The position numbers and the translations under genes were made by a program. From assembly GCA_964352985.1 (NCBI GenBank), contig CAYGUK010000156.1, positions 1-7,015 on the forward strand: a DNA stretch of 7,015 nt, read 5' to 3'. The stretch is from CAYGUK01 sp964352985 (GTDB lineage: Bacteria > Pseudomonadota > Gammaproteobacteria > JAHCLG01). Positions 5,735-7,015 of this stretch are shown one piece after another; the stretch's first letter is position 1; each line of letters starts with the position of its first letter. The notes beneath the pieces were generated by a model, which saw only the letters and a program-made list of their open reading frames with translations, was not told the origin of the DNA and ran no database searches.

Positions 5735-7015
5735 TTATTTCTCGATTAAAGCTTTTATTCTTTTGCAATAATCGGGATCTGCTTTTTCAAATTGAGCAAG
5801 CATGCGATCAATAACATTCTGTTTTGCTTGTTTCAATCCTCCTGCAATATTATTTGTAAGTTGATTTTTTTGATCTTCTGACATGAGTCGATATAAATCG
5901 CCTGCTTGGGAAAAATTATCTTCATGTTCATTATTAAAATAACCAACGTTTACATTACCAATCGCTAGTTCAGGTTCAACGACATGACTAACTGGTGCGG
6001 CAGTACCTTCATTAACACCATCATTAGGATAAAAATTTGGAATATTATTTTGAAAATTACTATTTCCATGAGCAGGACAAACACCCGCCATAAATCCATC
6101 ACGTTGATAACTTGTTGCCGGACATCTTGGAGAATTAACTGGCAACTGATTTACATTAGCGCCGACGCGATAACGATGAGCATCGGGATAAGCTAATAAT
6201 CTTGCTTGTAGCATTTTATCGGGCGATGCGCTAATACCAGGGACAAAATTACTTGGACTAAAGGCTGCTTGCTCGACTTCTGCAAAATAATTATCAACAT
6301 TTCGATTCAATTCAAAGCTACCAATATCGACTAACGGGATAATATTATGTGGCCAAACTTTAGTAAGATCGAATGGATTAATATTTAATTTTTTAATTTC
6401 ATCATCATCAGCTATTTGAAGTTTAACTGCCCAACTTGGATAGTCACCTTTTTCAATTGACTCAAATAAATCAAGTTGTGCGCCATGTGATGGTAATCCA
6501 CATGTTTCTGCATCAGTTAAACACTTAATTCCTTGATTTGTTTTAAAATGCCATTTAACCCAGAAACGTTTACCTTTGCTATTCCAAAAACTTAACGTAT
6601 GTGACCCATAGCCATTCATATGACGATAAGAATATGGAATCCCTCTATCAGACATCAAAATTGTAATTTGATGAAGTGATTGAGGACTGTTGGCCCAAAA
6701 TTCAAACATAGCAGCAGGATCGGCTATATTAGTTTGAGGATTTTTCTTTTGAGAGTGAATAAAATCAGGAAATTTTGAAGGATCACGAAGGAAAAACACC
6801 GGCGTATTGTTCCCGACTAAATCAAAATTACCTTCTTCTGTATAGAACTTTATCGCAAAACCCCGAGGATCTCTTGCATAATCACTTGAATCTTGTCCAC
6901 CGCCTACTGTTGAAAATCGAACGATTAAATCTGTTTTTTTATTTGTTCCCTGAAGAAATTTTGCAATAGTATATTCTGATAAATCTTTAGTTAAAGTGAA
7001 TGTGCCATATGCCCC
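5735..7015 (-). CDS. katA: Monofunctional haem catalase, 5' end outside the window
   Basis: This enzyme disproportionates hydrogen peroxide to water and oxygen. The reading frame is open to the window edge: 426 codons are present, starting at GAYGTF. About 60-70 N-terminal residues are therefore missing, including the distal catalytic His (VHAKG motif). Visible in order (numbered from the edge) are RFSTVGGGQDSSDYARDPRGF (33-53, split), DLVGNNTPVFFLRDP with the active-site Asn (65-79), VWPH and ELNRN, then EVEQAAFSPSNFVPGI, and RLLAYPDAHRYRVG, whose Tyr276 is the proximal haem ligand. The estimated total of about 490 residues fits a small-subunit catalase without the C-terminal flavodoxin-like extension. 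The GTG at 6799 is internal, not a start. It lies upstream of alsS on the same strand, separated by 121 bases with hairpins, so it is probably a separate transcript. The family is certain; the symbol katA is by similarity only. Confidence 0.95.
   Translation of the reverse strand, partial: GAYGTFTLTKDLSEYTIAKFLQGTNKKTDLIVRFSTVGGGQDSSDYARDPRGFAIKFYTEEGNFDLVGNNTPVFFLRDPSKFPDFIHSQKKNPQTNIADPAAMFEFWANSPQSLHQITILMSDRGIPYSYRHMNGYGSHTLSFWNSKGKRFWVKWHFKTNQGIKCLTDAETCGLPSHGAQLDLFESIEKGDYPSWAVKLQIADDDEIKKLNINPFDLTKVWPHNIIPLVDIGSFELNRNVDNYFAEVEQAAFSPSNFVPGISASPDKMLQARLLAYPDAHRYRVGANVNQLPVNSPRCPATSYQRDGFMAGVCPAHGNSNFQNNIPNFYPNDGVNEGTAAPVSHVVEPELAIGNVNVGYFNNEHEDNFSQAGDLYRLMSEDQKNQLTNNIAGGLKQAKQNVIDRMLAQFEKADPDYCKRIKALIEK

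Noticed and set aside
5984..6196. Plus-strand frame antisense to the catalase gene (a second one lies at 6775-6969)
   Set aside because: Catalase coding on the minus strand is certain there; no independent signals.
6799..6801. GTG as start of the catalase
   Set aside because: The frame continues upstream to the window edge with 72 more conserved catalase codons, including the RFSTV and GNNTPV motifs.

Overview
The window reads as chromosomal DNA of an AT-rich gammaproteobacterium. It opens with the 3' end of a 23S rRNA gene and a complete 5S rRNA gene closed by a strong rho-independent terminator. The 23S tail (ending GAGGCTTGACCAT, with a TGGAAGTGCAGTAATG...TGAAGCTAAC stretch) resembles what I recall of Legionella/Coxiella-type 23S genes more than the Enterobacterales form. 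I therefore lean towards a Legionellales-like, host-associated organism. This rests on memory of rRNA sequences, not on a search; another low-GC gammaproteobacterium (for example Orbaceae) is possible.

Layout: (1) 1-519, end of the rRNA operon. (2) 520-750, an AT-rich spacer, followed by a plus-strand gene (751-2505) for a 584-residue protein. Its middle third resembles a eukaryotic RasGEF (CDC25-homology) domain, flanked by coiled coils and followed by a hydrophobic, glycine-rich membrane hairpin. (3) A convergent small orphan gene at 2581-2940 (minus). (4) A compact minus-strand operon, read from high to low coordinates: catabolic acetolactate synthase alsS/budB (5613-3950), a DoxX-family membrane protein (3947-3486) and a carboxymuconolactone-decarboxylase/AhpD-fold protein (3475-3074). 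Spacings are 2 and 10 bases. (5) Upstream of it on the same strand, a 5'-truncated monofunctional haem catalase (5735 to beyond 7015), separated by a spacer holding three inverted repeats.

The alsS gene looks broken only because a 10-N assembly gap (5329-5338) shifts the frame. Homology across the gap predicts that just 5 bases are missing (Glu-Gly-Asp), which restores a 552-residue enzyme.

Functionally, the minus-strand block pairs overflow pyruvate metabolism (acetolactate formation) with small redox/membrane proteins, next to peroxide detoxification. No acetolactate decarboxylase is visible here. The most interesting locus is the RasGEF-like gene. A Ras exchange-factor domain has no obvious bacterial role, so the protein is a candidate host-directed effector. 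That function is inference and has not been shown.
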